The position numbers were made by a program, and so were the translations under genes. Shown here one piece after another: positions 9,932-24,900 of a DNA stretch of 64,000 nucleotides (the stretch's first letter is position 1; every line of letters begins with the position of its first letter). This DNA comes from Cryptomeria japonica (Eukaryota; Streptophyta; Pinopsida; Cupressales; Cupressaceae): contig NC_081412.1 in NCBI RefSeq assembly GCF_030272615.1, forward strand, positions 345,778,169 through 345,842,168, written 5' to 3'. The notes beneath the pieces are model-generated. The model made no database searches, had not been told where the DNA came from, and was given only the letters and a program-made list of their open reading frames with translations.

Positions 9932-12900
9932 CTGGTGGTCAGTATCCATACAGTACTGCAGTCAGTTATTTGTCATTGTATAAAGATTTAAACAAAAGTA
10001 ATTGTGGGGAAAATAAGTATATTGAGCATTTTAGGTAAAATCCTTTCTAGCTTGTGCCAAAGTGAAAAGTTTCAAGCCTGTCAACGAGATTCAAAAATTT
10101 GATCTAACAGAATTTCAACAGCCCTGTGCCTGATCATATATTTTCAAGGAATATCAAATAAGAAATGCTAGGCTGATACCCCTAGTGAACAAAAGAGAAA
10201 AACAATGCACCAATAAAAGATACTTTTCATAAATAAAAAGTTTTATAAAAGAATGAAAATATTTCACTCTAATAATGAAGTTCTTGTGATTATTTTGTAT
10301 TAGGCTACGTCATATAGCTCCCATGAAGTAATTGCATAAATTTGATGTTGATACAAGGTAGCATTATAAAACGTACAAGAAAATGGCAAGAGGTGATGTA
10401 AGTCTCCTTTGGACCAATCAGAATGTAAGAAAGAATGGATTGGATTAACAAACTAGGAGGAGAGGGTGTATACACCTCAAAATGACTATACCAACATTTT
10501 GCTTTACGACACCTGCTGGTGCTTTAATCACCCGTGATTGAGATTGAGGTAGGCCAACTTGAGATGTCTTTTTGAGACACATTATAGGTCATTGCATCCC
10601 ATTTGCCTTCCTCACTGTGACCTCACTTAGTTTGCTTACAGTCCAGTCTTGCCCTTTTGCAAACCTTGACATCATCATGTTGACCCCATGATACAAAAAT
10701 GCCCTAATTGGACCCTTCAAGCCCTTCAATAACCCATTCACCAACAAGCATTGTTGGTGAAATCAGCTAATTCAAAAGTGACGTTTTTGGAGGTTAGAAC
10801 CATATAACTAGGCTTGCTAATGTCATTTTTATATGAAAAAGTCACAATCTGTTCTGCACTGCTCTCACAATAAATAAAAAACCTTAGTGCATTCCAAAAG
10901 TTCCACGGCAAAAAAGGAACTTGCCTAAGATGAAAAATTTGTAAACAAAAGACCTGAAGACTCAAGAATAGATCCACAAGCAATGTACATCAGATCTTAG
11001 GAATCTTGTGCAGCACCTACTATGGTGTAGCACCTACAACCACATCTCTCCAAGTTCTCATGCCAAGGGGGAGATTTATGCGCATACAAGTTGACCTAGA
11101 CAAGTATTTCTTTGCCCTACCTCCTTTATTTATGCAAGTGTGATTATATTCCATGCTTGTTACATTATATTACTTATTAACTTTCACGTTGCATTATTTT
11201 TATTGTTGTCCTTATTGTGCTACTTATAGCCATTCACTTGACAATCCTCCTTATTGTCCACTTTCCTTTAAGCATATCCATTAAAAAAACTGAAAAAGCC
11301 TTCAATTTTTTTCCTATTTAGAGGTTGATATATTAGAGACCTTGTCTTATTATATTCAACGGGCATCAATTAGAAGATAAGAAGTTGCATATAGAGGCAC
11401 AAATGCATAGTTACTAGGATACACATACTCTGAACCTAGATACTCATCTTCTTCATTTAGGAGACCCATACAGGGACATATCCAATGTTAGGTACTTCAA
11501 AGTAAGTTTCTTTGCATCTCAATTCATCTCCTAGAAGCATCACTCTCAATAATTGGGAGACTTCCTATAGAGGTTTCGTAAATTACATTGGGTTTTCCTA
11601 AAGTGCTCATATGTGATCAATAGAAGTTAAAAGAACTAAAGAAATACACAAATAGACTTGTAATTTTCTATTTAAAATAAAAAATTAATTTTTTTTGTAG
11701 CAGAAAATTTTCTTATCAAATCCTTAAAAGGTAATAGCATGAAAAAGAAACAGTATTAAGACTCTAAGATGTGTACATGTATTGAAGTTTTATCAACTGA
11801 TTGCAAAAATTGTCATCTCTGAGGATCCCTATTGATTTGTAAACTAAGAGAGACGTTCCCTAACAGTTCATCAACAATGGATTTCTTGCTTGTAGCCCTT
11901 CTCAAACACCTCAAAAATGACTATCAATATGTCTATTAATCACTAACAACAATTCTACTTCAATTGAGCATTGGAAAAAGAGAAAGAATGGCAATGGCTG
12001 AGCCAACACAAATTACTATGGAGAAACCCTAAAAGAAGAAAATCTCTACCGAGTGAGAAATTTATTCTTCAACACTAAAATCAGTCATGTACGCTGTAGT
12101 AAGTTGACATAATGCCAACATAAGCTCTTCAACATTTCAATTGAGCTTCAAAATGTTCAAGTATTACATCAATAATCAGATAGTAATAGTTTATGAATAA
12201 AAAGATTTGATTGTTATAGTTGTTAGTTAATAGTTAGCTGACAGGAATTGTTTCCCATAGGCAAGTTATGAAAACATAAGGCTCTATAAAGCCATGTTGA
12301 AATGTCAAGCAAGTTGGAAATCTGAAATCAAATAAATATTTCATTTTACATTAATGCTGTGCAATGATGGCGTAAATTCTAATTGCAATCTGATCTCTCC
12401 ATTTCAAATACGGTATTAGAGCATGTTGGCGCATTATTAGCGGCGGAAGACTTAATTGTCTATGATCGTCGACTTAATTTATAGGCTGACTTAAGTAAGT
12501 CGGCACTCTTCAAATTGAAGAGTCGCCTTCCTTGTAAAGGAGGATGACTCATGTGAAGGGTCACGATACACATATAAGTGCTGAAGGTGTCTTCATTCTT
12601 GGAACGGTATCGAATACACACTCACAGATTGCTCTCCTTCACTCAGCATTATTACTTCAGCAGATCGATACTTATATCAAGGTGTGATCGGATATATGCT
12701 GCTCTTGACATGCGATACCTGTGAAAATACAACATGGTATCAGAGCTAGACTGGGTGTAATTCCCTCACCGGAATACCCAGGAAGGAATAGTTTAATGAT
12801 ATATCGCTGAAATGTGAGCTTTGAAGTTCGTAGTCACGGCTTAAGGAATTTATAATGCTTGGAATTCTCTCATTCCAACAGAGTCATATCAACAGTAATA

Positions 12901-15900
12901 TTCGAAGAAAGACATTTTTTGCCGGCTTCCTTAGCTAAGAAAGGTATCGATCGAAGTTTATAAATCGTGTGGACATAATCTTTCCGACACCTTCCAGTCT
13001 ATGCAAATGGAGAGTATAAGACCCCTGTTTGTTTCCGTTCATGATAATATTCTCTTTTAGATTTTGGTATGATATTATTTGGCTTGAGCGGGATTATTCC
13101 AGGAGTAGTGCAATATCCTGTTCGGTGTGTCAATTTCTGTAGAGGCGCACAGTTATTCCTTGTCACAACTCTCTTGTTGAATATCCCTGAGCAGTTGCAC
13201 ATTTCGTTATGGGTTTATTTTATGGACTTTAAACTATATGAATGTGATATTATATTTAATGTTTGGCATTTGATGTTATCGGACTTTTAGATAATACATT
13301 TGATGTTTGGCATAATATTATTATTATCAGCTGAGGGAATAAATTATTGAACATTGCAAAGGTTAACTGGTGTATTAAACTGCGGAGGCCGAATCTATCT
13401 TCCTCACTCGATGTTATTAGTAGCAGACACTTACAACGGTTTGCAATATTTGTCTTCTCCATTTGGGCTTATTCAGAAAGGCCGTTAGTATGAGGATATT
13501 ATAATTTGCAGTGAGACTATTCTGTTCGATGTGGTGTTCTTGCTGGCCGGAAAGAAGCTGGAACGCCCCCTCTGAAATTTGATTAAAAACCAGAGTTTGA
13601 AGTATTTTTAAGGGACAATTCATGATTCAACATTGGGAGTTTTGAACTGCAAATAGATACTGACGAATGAGAGATACCAGAATTATATTAATTCCTAGCA
13701 TATGAATTAACCACGGGCTTCAAGTTCATTGCAAATACTGAAGTCGGAAGTATTTAATATTGTCAAGAATATTCAAAGGCTCTTTCCTTGGTTTTGCTGT
13801 AATATTATTCTGTGAAGAAGAAATTTACTGGAGACTGTGTGTGCAATAGAGAACTCATCGCCTTCAGATTTACGTTCGGAGATTCCAGTAGGTGGATGTA
13901 AGGAGCTATAACGGAGTCTTCAGGCACTCATTATACTATGGATAGTGTTGCAAATGTCTTCATCGGGCTCCTTGGGAGTTGCACATGGAGTATAGTTTGA
14001 GACTATATTTGGTGATTATGACTGTATACGTGTGTTATTACCTGATGGAATGCCTCGATGCTTCATCTGATAGCTTGGAAATGATCTGCGGAACCCTTAT
14101 CTTAGGATCTTCTCCAACAGTGAAGGATGTACAATGCATTGCAAAGTTCTTCATGAGTGGTTGTGCTGATAGTCCCTCAATCAATATTGAGTGAAATGGT
14201 GCTTCCCATACATTGCGGATCTTCATCTTTTCAGGAAGTTTAGTTCCAGATCTCCAATCATCGAGCGGGTGAGGGAGAATTTCACTTGTGGTCAATACTA
14301 TATCCATTTGCACAAATGGAGGAGTGTGAAGGCACATACAGTAAAGGATCAACAGCAGTTTGGAGGCATATCCCTTGGCCCACCAGACCGTGATCTATTT
14401 TTTTATTGGCCAATTAGAGGTTGATGGGACCATCATTTTCGCAGCCTCAGTATATCCTCCTTGATCAACATTTAAATTGTTTGGATGAAGTCACTCTATT
14501 TCTTGCTATTTCGAATTTAGAAATTGGCCACATGATTTTGATGAGATCTGGGAAGGTTTGATGTAGGGCAGTATATTAATGTATCTCAGTTTGTAAATAT
14601 ACTGGTGATCTGTATTGCAGAGGTTGTGAAGGATTATAGTCATTGCTCATTTTGATAGATTCATTCATGATTGTGGTGATCAGATTGCTCTTCATTAATG
14701 GTTGACCTTATTCCACTGTGCATCATTCAGTTCTTATTGCATCAAGTTGAAAGTGTATTACTCTTGCAGAGAGTGGCAAATGGTCTGAAGAGAAATGGTT
14801 GTTGTTCCTTCTAGGAAATGTCGTCCAGAGCCTAACAAAGCTCGGCCTGATTGTTGTATAATCGCATTCTCTCAGTGACTGAGTATATCGATCTGGATTT
14901 GAATACTCTGTCAAGAAAATTATGTGGCAAAGGGTTATCTAGCAGTCAGGGCTGTCTGTGTGGATGAGAAGATGAGACTCAGCTACAAGACTAACTCCAT
15001 GGGTACCAGCAATAAAGAGATGAGTCAGATTAAAGATCAGAAGGATGATGAGAGATCACATTCAAGATATATCCTGTGAGAAAGATTCACAGGCTGAAGA
15101 ATAGAGACACAGCTTGCTGCCATAAAGCTGAGTTCGTGATACATAACTGGAGGCATCCCTCGAAGAGGAAGAACCTATTCAGGTTGTCATTACGATCAGT
15201 TTCTTCGAAGAGGAGGAATTAACATTCAAAGGGAATCTGACAAACCTACAGAAACAACCTTGGACGAGAAGGTCAGGAGGTTGAGGTTAGTACTTCAAGC
15301 TTCAGAGGGAGCACCTAGAGGACTTGCATTATTTGATTTCCAAAGATCTTGGTCATATTGATTCAAAGAGAGTGGACCATGTCAAGAGGGTTTCTCTAAG
15401 GATCAACAGTCAAAGGACTATGATTCATGGGATGGAGTCCCATGTATGTAGGCTGGAAGGCCTTTATGTTGACTCCTAGTTCATGATATTCCTGGATAGA
15501 TGGATACTTGGTGAGCTTGGAATACATCAAGAGTGATGCAAACTCCAACCTTGTATTTCATGAACGGTCAAAGCATGTGGAGATCAAGTATCACTATGTT
15601 AGGGACATGGTGGAAAGGTATGCTATTCACTAATGTATTCTTCTTTTCAGAAAGATTTTTTAAGTGTAAGCTCTTGTGATTGCATTTCTCTTTGAGAGAG
15701 ACTTAAGGATAAAGCCCTTAAAACACCCTCTGATATGGTTCATGGTGGATGTCATGTGTGTGACTCCATGACAATTTTGGTTCAGTGCTTGATGAGCCCC
15801 TGTGAACATTATTGTGAGGTGACGATCTCTCAATAGTGAACACTTGTACATCTGATCATTATAATAAGGTGACGATCTTACAATATTGATTGATCATACC

Positions 15901-18900
15901 ATTATGATGGATATCATGGGACGTGATATCTATGGATATGTCATAATGGTTTATATCTCTAGTAGTAATATCTATGGATATGCCATAATGGTTTATATCT
16001 CTAGTAGTAATATCTATGGATATGCCATAATGGTGGATATCATGAGACGTGATATCCATGGATAAGCCATTATGGTGGATATTACATAAAGAGATATTCA
16101 TGGTGGATTTCATGTGACATGAAATCCGTGGACATGCCATGTAGTAATATCTTTAGATATACCTTAATGGTGGATATCATGTGAAGTAATACCTATGGAT
16201 AAGCCATAATGGTGGATATTACATGAGGAGATATCTATGATATCCATGGATAAGCCATAATGGTAGATATCACATGCGGTGATGTCTATGGACAAGCCAT
16301 GATGTTTGTTATCATGGTGAGGTGATACCTATTCATTCACCATCCATGGGAGTAGCCATGGTAGTTGTGTTCACCTGCATTCCCACTCTGGGAGTAGCCA
16401 TGTGAATGTCACTATGTGACTCAAATCTTGAGAAAAATATCTCCCTAGCTAAAGAGGGAGTGTTGGCGCATTATTAGCGGCGGGAGACTTAATTGTCTAT
16501 GATCGTCGACTTAATTTATAGGCCGATTTAAGTAAGTCGGCACTCTTCAAATTGAAGAGTCGCTCTCCTTGTAAAGGAGGACGACTCATGTGAAGGGTCA
16601 CGATACACATATAAGTGCTGAAGGTGTCTTCATTCTTGGAACGGTATCGAATACACACTCACAGATCGCTCTCCTTCACTCAGCATTATTACTTCAGCAG
16701 ATCGATACTTACATCAAGGTGTGATCAGATATATGCTGCTCTTGACATGCGATACCTATGAAAATACAACAGAGCATATGGCGATCTCTGTGTCTGTGCA
16801 AAATGTTTAACAGGAGACAACAGCAGTAGCGCATGGAGAAGACAAAGCGGTCGCAGATTATAACATCTTTGTGGATAAGGGAGATTTTAGCGAGGAAGAT
16901 TTAGAAGGCCTTCACAACACTATGGTTCCTACAAATCAACATGCCCCCATTTGGCACCCTTCTGATTCGGCTACGTCCACATATATTCCTTCTTTGGCAT
17001 CTCCTCAATAACCAGTAAATTTTAACCATTTTGCTTTTCATTGTCAATAATCTAGGCATTTTCATTTTTTGTCTCATCCTCATGGCTCCTTATGTTCTAT
17101 ATATTGTTTACTTTCAAAGGTCTGTTTTGTTGAAGGTTTTTCACAAGAAAGATAAGCAGTTTGTTAGATCTAGGTTTTCCCTCAAGTGGCTTGTTGGGTT
17201 GGAACAATAATGATTCCTATTAGTGTTCCAATAGTACACTAGAGAATTCCCGGGGAGACTATCAGTAGCTTGACCTTAACAATGCACTTTTCAAGAATCG
17301 CATTATTTGTGTATCCCAATTTATAGATGAGGGTTTACCACAGCAATGCTTTATCTTGATAGTGTCAATTTTTTGGAGGTTCTTTATATTTTGATCCTAG
17401 GACAAGGTGGCAATGTTCCGTGATTGCAAAACTATGATGTGTTGTGAGTCTTGTGACCTTTTTCACACATCACCTCATTGAGAATGGGAACCCTCCCCTT
17501 TTTCCTGCTTTCTAGGGTTTTTTTTAGAGCCTTGTGACCTTCCGACATCGGTATTGCTAGATTTTGTCAGTTTTGAATGGTCTAAGTTTTGGAAGTTATA
17601 AGCCAATCTGTGCAAACCATGGTCAGATCAAAGTCTAGACGTCGTCAATGTGCCTAGAAAGTCCGAAGAACGAAGATTGCAATTGATTTGGGTCAATTTG
17701 GACAACTTTCTAATTTTGGAAAGTTTTGCTTTTTTTGCATTTTCCTATATTTTAGGAAGTTTTGTTTTTGGCACTTTAAGCACAATCCCCGAAATGGCTA
17801 TTTTTAGAATTTTTTTCCTATATTTAGGGATGCTTTATTTTTCTATTTTTGGAAAGGGATCTAGGGTCTACAGTGTTGGCTCTGAGTTACATTGAAAATG
17901 ATCAAGAATTCCACTCAAAATTCAATTTTTGACTGAAAAAGCCAAATTCTTAGATTTTAGGGTTTTGAGGGATGGTAGATATGTGGTTTTCAAATTTCAA
18001 GGCGATTTGAGAAGAATTGTTCAAGTTATGAAGATTTTAAGTTTTGATCTCATGGTGCATAAGTTTGACCAAGTCCACCTAGCAATGAAGATCAGAGGGT
18101 CTTGTAGGCAAAGTTCGCCCCGAATGGGTCTCACAATGAATCAAGTCCGCCCAAAGGATATGAAGGGAGCATGGATGAGTTTCCTAACTTGTGCAAAGTC
18201 CGCCCATATATGAGGTTCCTGAGTTTCATAAAGTCTGCCCAACATTATGGGGAGAAGTGCAAAGGATGTGCAAAGTCCGACCTAGAAGGAGAACATATGA
18301 GGTGCACATTGGAAGCCAAGTCCACCTTAGAGGTGAAGGTGCGTGAAACAAGCCAAGTACGCCTAAATGAAGAAGAATGACATGTTAGAAGGGTCAAGAC
18401 TTAAGTGAAGTCAGCTCAACATGTGGTCCCTAAGTTTCACCAAGTCCGCTCTAGAAGAGGAACATATGAAGTGCAAGACAAGTCCGCCCAAGAATATAAC
18501 ATTAAGTGCATGACTTCAAGGAAATCCGCCCAGCATCATATTGAATGGTGCACAAGTTTAGCAAAGTCCACCCAAGTTTGGGTCATGAAGTCAACTAAGT
18601 TCGCCGTACAACAGCACTTCATCAACTTCGCAAAAGGAATGAAAGATATGAAGTCCGCCCTCATTGGGGAAAGAAAGTTGCCAAGTCTATCCCTATACTT
18701 GCAATATGGAAAGATTTTGCTCAACTCCGCCTTGGCTGGGAAAGAAACATACCAAGCCTGCCCTACATTGATAAATCTGATAAGCAAAGAGAGGAAAGAA
18801 AGTCATAAAGTCTGCCCAAGTTAGGAAAGATACATACCAAGTCCGTCCTATTGAAGGAAATATGTGAGGCAAGATGAGAATGATTCTCACAAAGTCCACC

Positions 18901-21900
18901 AGCTATATGGAAAAGATTGACAAAATCCGCCTTGCTGTCAAGAAAATCTGCCTAAGTTCGAACTAAGGGAAAGAAGAAAGTTTTAGAAAGTTTCAAAATT
19001 TGGAAAAAGAAAGAAAGATGGAGTTCGATTCATGAACTCAAACTGAAAATAGAAACTTTCTCAAGGAACTAAACTCAAACTAGAAACAAAATCAGAACTT
19101 TCCCAAGTGACTGAGTTCAACTGAAATGAAAATAGAAACTTTCTTAAGAGACTAAACTCAACAAAGAAACAAGACATGTCTAGGTTCGATGAATAGAAAC
19201 AAATCTAGTTCGACTTGGGAAGGATGAATCATGTTTCTAAATGCAGAAATTGAACTCTTTGTGAGTTTGTACTTGATGAATTGTTCATTCATTTCATTCA
19301 TGATGAAAGTTCGAACTTGAGTAGAATTTTAAGAGTTTTTCTTGGCAGGTCTCAAGAGTTTTCATCAAGTTTTGAGAGTTTTTGTGCAGATTTCAAGAGG
19401 ATTTCGAAGGTTTTCTAAGGCATCTTCAGAGCTTCAAGAATAGTTCAAAAAATTTCTAAGGCATTGAGGAAAAGACAAACAAGGGTTTTCATCTATTTCT
19501 CAAGGTGGCAGGGGTATTCTAGTTTGTTTCCTTACCATTTGATGAAGATTCAAGGCATCTTCAGTGATTTTCAATCTACTTTTCAAGGTTTTGGAGGAGA
19601 TTTTCAGGGACTTAGTCTGATTTTCACATATTTTCCAGAATTCGAATCTGATTTCAACTTTAATTCACAGATTTTTGGAGATTGAGTTTTTCATTTCCAG
19701 GTTTCTTGAAAGTCGATTTCAATCCCAAATTTTCAAATCAGATCAAGTTCTCTGAGTATTTCCAAATTTCTAAGTGCTTACAACCTGTCAAAAACTCCAA
19801 GTTCTGAGGAATTGGAAAATCAGAACACACTTTGCCATCAAACCTTCAAAATGTACACTCAAAGTTAGAATCTTAACTTAATTTTCTTTTGGTTTTGCAG
19901 GTCATAAATGGCAGTTGAAGGCGGGATCATCGCAGAAAACACAAATGGAGTTTCAAGCCAAATTCAGAATTGAAGACAAGTCCACAAGCAAGGTTCATCT
20001 GAGCATAGAGACGGCCAAAATTTGGCTTAAGTATGGGAAAAACTATTTCATAGAAAGAAATTCCAAATTCCTCCATTGTGGCGAAGGCATAGAGGAATTC
20101 TTCTCCAAATTCGAGGCACTCGAAAGAATCTCAACGCATCAAGAAAGAAAAGTCCTCGGACTTGATGTGTCATGTCCCCTCCTTAAATCGTTATATATAA
20201 CCTGAACAAAACAATTATTATTATTCATTAATATATTATTTATTAATGTATGAGGATTTGAAACTATTAAATACTTATTTATTTATTAAATATTATTATT
20301 AATTAATATTTTCTTGAAATATTCAAATAGAATAAACTAATATTATTGTATAAACAATGATATTACATACTTTCGTAAGGTAGCGGTAGAGTAGTATTTA
20401 TTAATTATAAGTTAAAGGCAGCACATCTGTGTATTCGATGGGATGCAACAGCAACTTGTATACATCAATTCGATAATAATCAAGCATTAAACCTGAGCGC
20501 TTTAATTCAATATCAATTCAATAGTCAACTACAAACTAATGGATATCTTAATTAAGAGGTACGTTTTAACTAATTATCAGTAATTATAATGATCAACACA
20601 CTGATCACATGTTAAGAGACGTAATTAGTTCATTATGGGAAAAACACAACCCATTAATGAAGGGTTACAACTCTCAACGAAAAAGCAGAATGCAAGTATA
20701 TAATAAAGGGAGAATTCATTCCATCAAAGGGGAATTGAATATATATATTATGGGTAATCATCAGATGGAATATAGATATTGGCAACCTGGGATTGTAAAT
20801 ATATCCAATTTGGATCATTTGAGCATTTGGCCACAAAGGCCCAATCATGCAGTAAACATCTTTGTTCTTGGTGGTATGCACAGGGATGTGCTTAATATAT
20901 ATACAACCTATAATATTTTTATAAAGGATTTAATAGTACTATTTAAAAGTAATGTTAATATACTCTATAATACGTAAGGCAGTCGTACTTACCCCATATA
21001 CAGTGGCAGACCAGATCTGACGCACATCAGATCTGTCTACCCTTGCAGCTACCAGATAGACTAATGATTAGAAAATGGCATTGTTAATAATTGATATTGT
21101 AGGGAATATATATATATAGTTTGATTAGACCAATAACAATATTAAATTGTCTAATCAGAAAGAACTAAATAGTAATATAATTATAGAAAATAATATAATG
21201 ATTATAATTATTATAATATTTTATATAGAACTGCTCTATAGTAAAATATATATTATAATACTATCTGAAAATAAATATAAATATATATAGAAATATATGG
21301 AAATGGTAATTTGAATTACTGATTAAACTGTGGAATGACACTGATTTCATTCATGTTAAGATAGATTTGTCTCCTACTTAAGTTAGTTTAAGTCACAAGT
21401 GTATAGAAATAGATTAACTATGGTTAAACAGGTCTAAACCTAATAGGGCACATTACACGATGAAAAGAATTTCAGACTTCTTGAGGAATTTCATCCATAA
21501 TACTAGACCTATGGAAGTAATCAAGACAAGTTCTTGAAGGATTTGATCTCCTGACAAGCTCCCAATCAGAATTAGATGGTGACAAGAAGAATCAAATTTC
21601 CCTACTTATACGATTTCTTCACACAAATTGGAGAATTCAAGGAAGATATCCAACACGCTGAGGTGGCACCTCGTCATCTTCTAACCAATCAGATTGTTCC
21701 AAGTCAACATGTCCAAGTTCAATGAACCTAACTTATCCACAGAAACTTCTAGAGGGCATACTTCACAATGCAACAACCTTCTATTTTTATTGTTGGTTCG
21801 TATTTAGCAAGAAGGACAAGTGTCCCCAAATGTAATTTTCTCATTGGTCGAGGGGTAGTTAGTTGTAACAAACCCTAATTAGGGTTTTGATCTTTCGATC

Positions 21901-24900
21901 TGGGCCCTTGATCACTGTTCGATCTCGGACGTTCAAAACTTTTGTGTGCCTATATAAGGTTGCCTCCTCTCATTTGGAGAGTGTGAGGTTTTTGAAACAT
22001 TGTTGCGAGAAGGTCATTTTGGATAATATATTGCTTGTGTGCTTTTTATGCCTTGTAATCTCTATTATCTGAATGATTGGCCAAGGTTTTCAATTTCTTC
22101 AACACAATAGTTTAGATTTTATTTCATGTATGTTAGACGAATGCAAGATCCGATAAGTATTGATTTGTGGTGAATCTCTGCTCATACTTTTGATGAACAG
22201 ATGATTTTTGTTCATTGTGTAAAGTTAATCTGAGCTTTCCTTTGTGTATGCTTAACCATAGTTACAAGCCTCGAACTTGCCTTAGACTCGGCAAGCTAAT
22301 TTTTGACTCGGACTCGGACTCGCCACTTAGACTCGGCAAATTAAAAAACCCAAGAAATTCAAAGATTTTTAACGATTTTAAATTTCTTTCATTCATTTTT
22401 TAATAAATAAACATTAAAGACACAATAATCTCATCAAATAGAAGCACATACACAAGTTTACATTGATCACATAAGTATAAATGCAAATTTTAGGCTTGCG
22501 CTGAAGGAAATAAGCTAAACTAAATAACACATTAGAAATATAGATAGTGTCAAATGTCTACAAAATTCATGGAATATGAAATCCATGTCATCAAAAGTTC
22601 AAAACATATATCAAGTTCAACATAAAAGCTAGAGCCTAGAAGTCTAAGGCTTAGAGGAGCCAATATCAGACGATCTCGCAACTTCCTACGTGTGCACCTA
22701 AGATAGGTCTTGGAACGTTATGTAGCCATGATCTCTGCCTGTGTCTGAGGCTCAGGCTCACACTCAGTGACATCCATATCCTCATCCACATCATCCTCGA
22801 GGTCCTCCAATGGGTCTACACGTGCTCTAGCCTCCTCCTCTGCCATCGCCACTGCCACTGCCTCTACAATCGCCACTAATGTCATTTTTTTTAACTTATT
22901 ATTTTATGCCCGTGTGGCAAAGTCTGACCCATGGGACTCGGCGAGTCTGCCGAGTTTGACAAACTCGGCGAGTCTGCCAAAACTCGGCCAGACTCGGTCG
23001 AGTCCAAGTCCAAAGGCCATGGGCCTCGGCAAGGGCAACCCGCCTCTAGACTCTGTGAGTCTTGCCAAGACTATTGTAACACTTTGCTTAACTTCCAATC
23101 ATAAGCACATCCCTAGAAGATTGCATCCACTTTGTGTAGTTGTCCCAAGCGAGGCGAAGCAAAGTGTGGTTATTGAGTTAACCTAGTCAATACCATCTCT
23201 TGAATTCCTAGGAATAGATTAGAATTTCTAAACCCTTGTCTCCTTTTCAGTTTTTCCATGATCCAAGTCCCGAATGATAGAGCTTCATTGTCTAAACCTC
23301 CATTGTGAATTGAACAATCCAAGCGTAAGTCCCTTTGTGTATTACCAGCCTATCACAACGCCCATTGAGCTCATCCACACATTAAGACCTGACAAAAGAA
23401 ACCTTGGAATCGCTATATGATCGTTTTCTTAGCATTAGCGGTGTTTTTTCAAGAGAGGATAGAGTGTCATTGGACATTTTATTCTAATGTTCGGTATATG
23501 ATAAAATGTACACCAACATGATGCCATGTAAATCTTGAGTTCTCCAATTGCAGCTTTTGCAGTGGGATATTTATGAAATCTATCAGGATATATTCTAGCA
23601 GATGAAGACAAGAGAAAGCATTATACAATGCCCATGTTAGTTATCACATTTGAGCCTATTGCTGGAGCAGCTTGTGGCAAGGCTGATGATATAATAAATG
23701 AAGTAAATGAACTTGAAAGGATTAGACAGATGGAATTGAAAAAAGGGCAACCATTTGAAAAGAATAAAAAGGATTTCCAATGCCATATGATGTTTAAAAC
23801 TTAAGAAGCTATTGATTATGGACTTGATCAAATTGTGCAACCTCCAATGATGAAAGCTTCAGAAAAAAGGATAAATAGGAGATAGTTTTGGTTAATCTCT
23901 TCATGAATTTAATTGGAGGCTGGAGGCATCGAAAGCAACAGATCTATTATCATCTTGAGTTAGCTTCTCACTCAGAGATGATATATTGCATGAGAAATGC
24001 ACCAATTATATCGTGTGTCCCTTCATGGAGCAAGGACTGGCATGGCAGTTTTTTTTGTTTGCGGATAATTGAGTTTGTCTTGATCTATAGACTTGGTGAG
24101 TGGTACCTATGAATAATTGAGTATCTAGATCCATAGTTTTGTAGGTTTGCATTTGTGGATAACTGAGTAAGTCTCAATCCACAAATGGAGTGGTGATACT
24201 GTGGATATTTGAGTTAGTCTTGATTCACAGTTGATTGATGGTTGTGTTACTATGGATAATTGAGTTAGTCTCGATTCACTGGTGGTTGATGGTTGTGTAA
24301 CTGTGGGTAATTAAGTGAGACTCAATTTCCAGTTGGTTGGTGTCTTTTCTTGTGGATAACGGAGTTTGTCTCACTTCACAAGAGGAGTGGTGTACTTGTG
24401 GATAATGGAGTATGTCTCAATTCATAAGTATTTTGCAGGTTTGACAATTAAGAAATCCACTAATGTGTTCAATTTGGCATTTCCTAGATGAGCAAGGAGA
24501 ATTGGTGGAGATGCTCATCAAAGTTTCCAAAAGAGCTACTATGTTCAGTCCTTGTAGTGTTCCACCCTTTGTTTGGATTGATGTAATAAGGGGTAAATGT
24601 TGGAGTATTACATCAATAATTAGACAATAATAGTTTATAAATAAATAAATACATTTGTTAATAGTTGTTAGTTAATAGTTAGTTGACAGCAATTGTTTCC
24701 CATAGTGAAGTTATGAAAATATAAGACTACACAAAAGCCATGTTGAAATGTAATGTCAAGCAAGTTGAAAATCTGAAATCAAAATAATATTTCATTTTAA
24801 ATTATAGTTTTGCAAGGATGGTAAAAATTCTAATTGCAATATGATTGCTTAGTTTCAAATACAAACCCTACAATGGTGATTGCAACATTAAATTTAACCT

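Larger units (their letters stand above)
12424..16771 (+). mobile_element. Element L: non-coding LTR retrotransposon (LARD-like, 4.35 kb)
   Basis: This is a complete element with two 311 bp LTRs, a 5 bp target duplication GAGCA, a tRNA-Met PBS, a purine-rich AAAGAGGGAG tract just before the 3' LTR, and a 3.7 kb internal region. That region has no gag, protease, integrase or RT motif in any frame; the longest frames are short and unconserved. It must therefore be mobilised in trans, like a large retrotransposon derivative. The 3' part holds a 42 bp hairpin array. It lies inside element Z, next to the Z primer-binding site. LTR similarity indicates recent insertion compared with the elements around it. 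Confidence 0.85.

Noticed and set aside
15859-16140. Minus-strand 93-residue frame with a 14-residue repeat
   Set aside because: It is the by-product of a 42 bp tandem hairpin array whose period is a multiple of three.
15901-16330. CRISPR-like array
   Set aside because: The units are contiguous and degenerate with no unique spacers, and they lie in a plant retroelement.
18171-18824. Plus-strand frames with repeated KSAQ residues
   Set aside because: They simply translate the AAGTCCGCCC motif array. There is no continuity or known domain.
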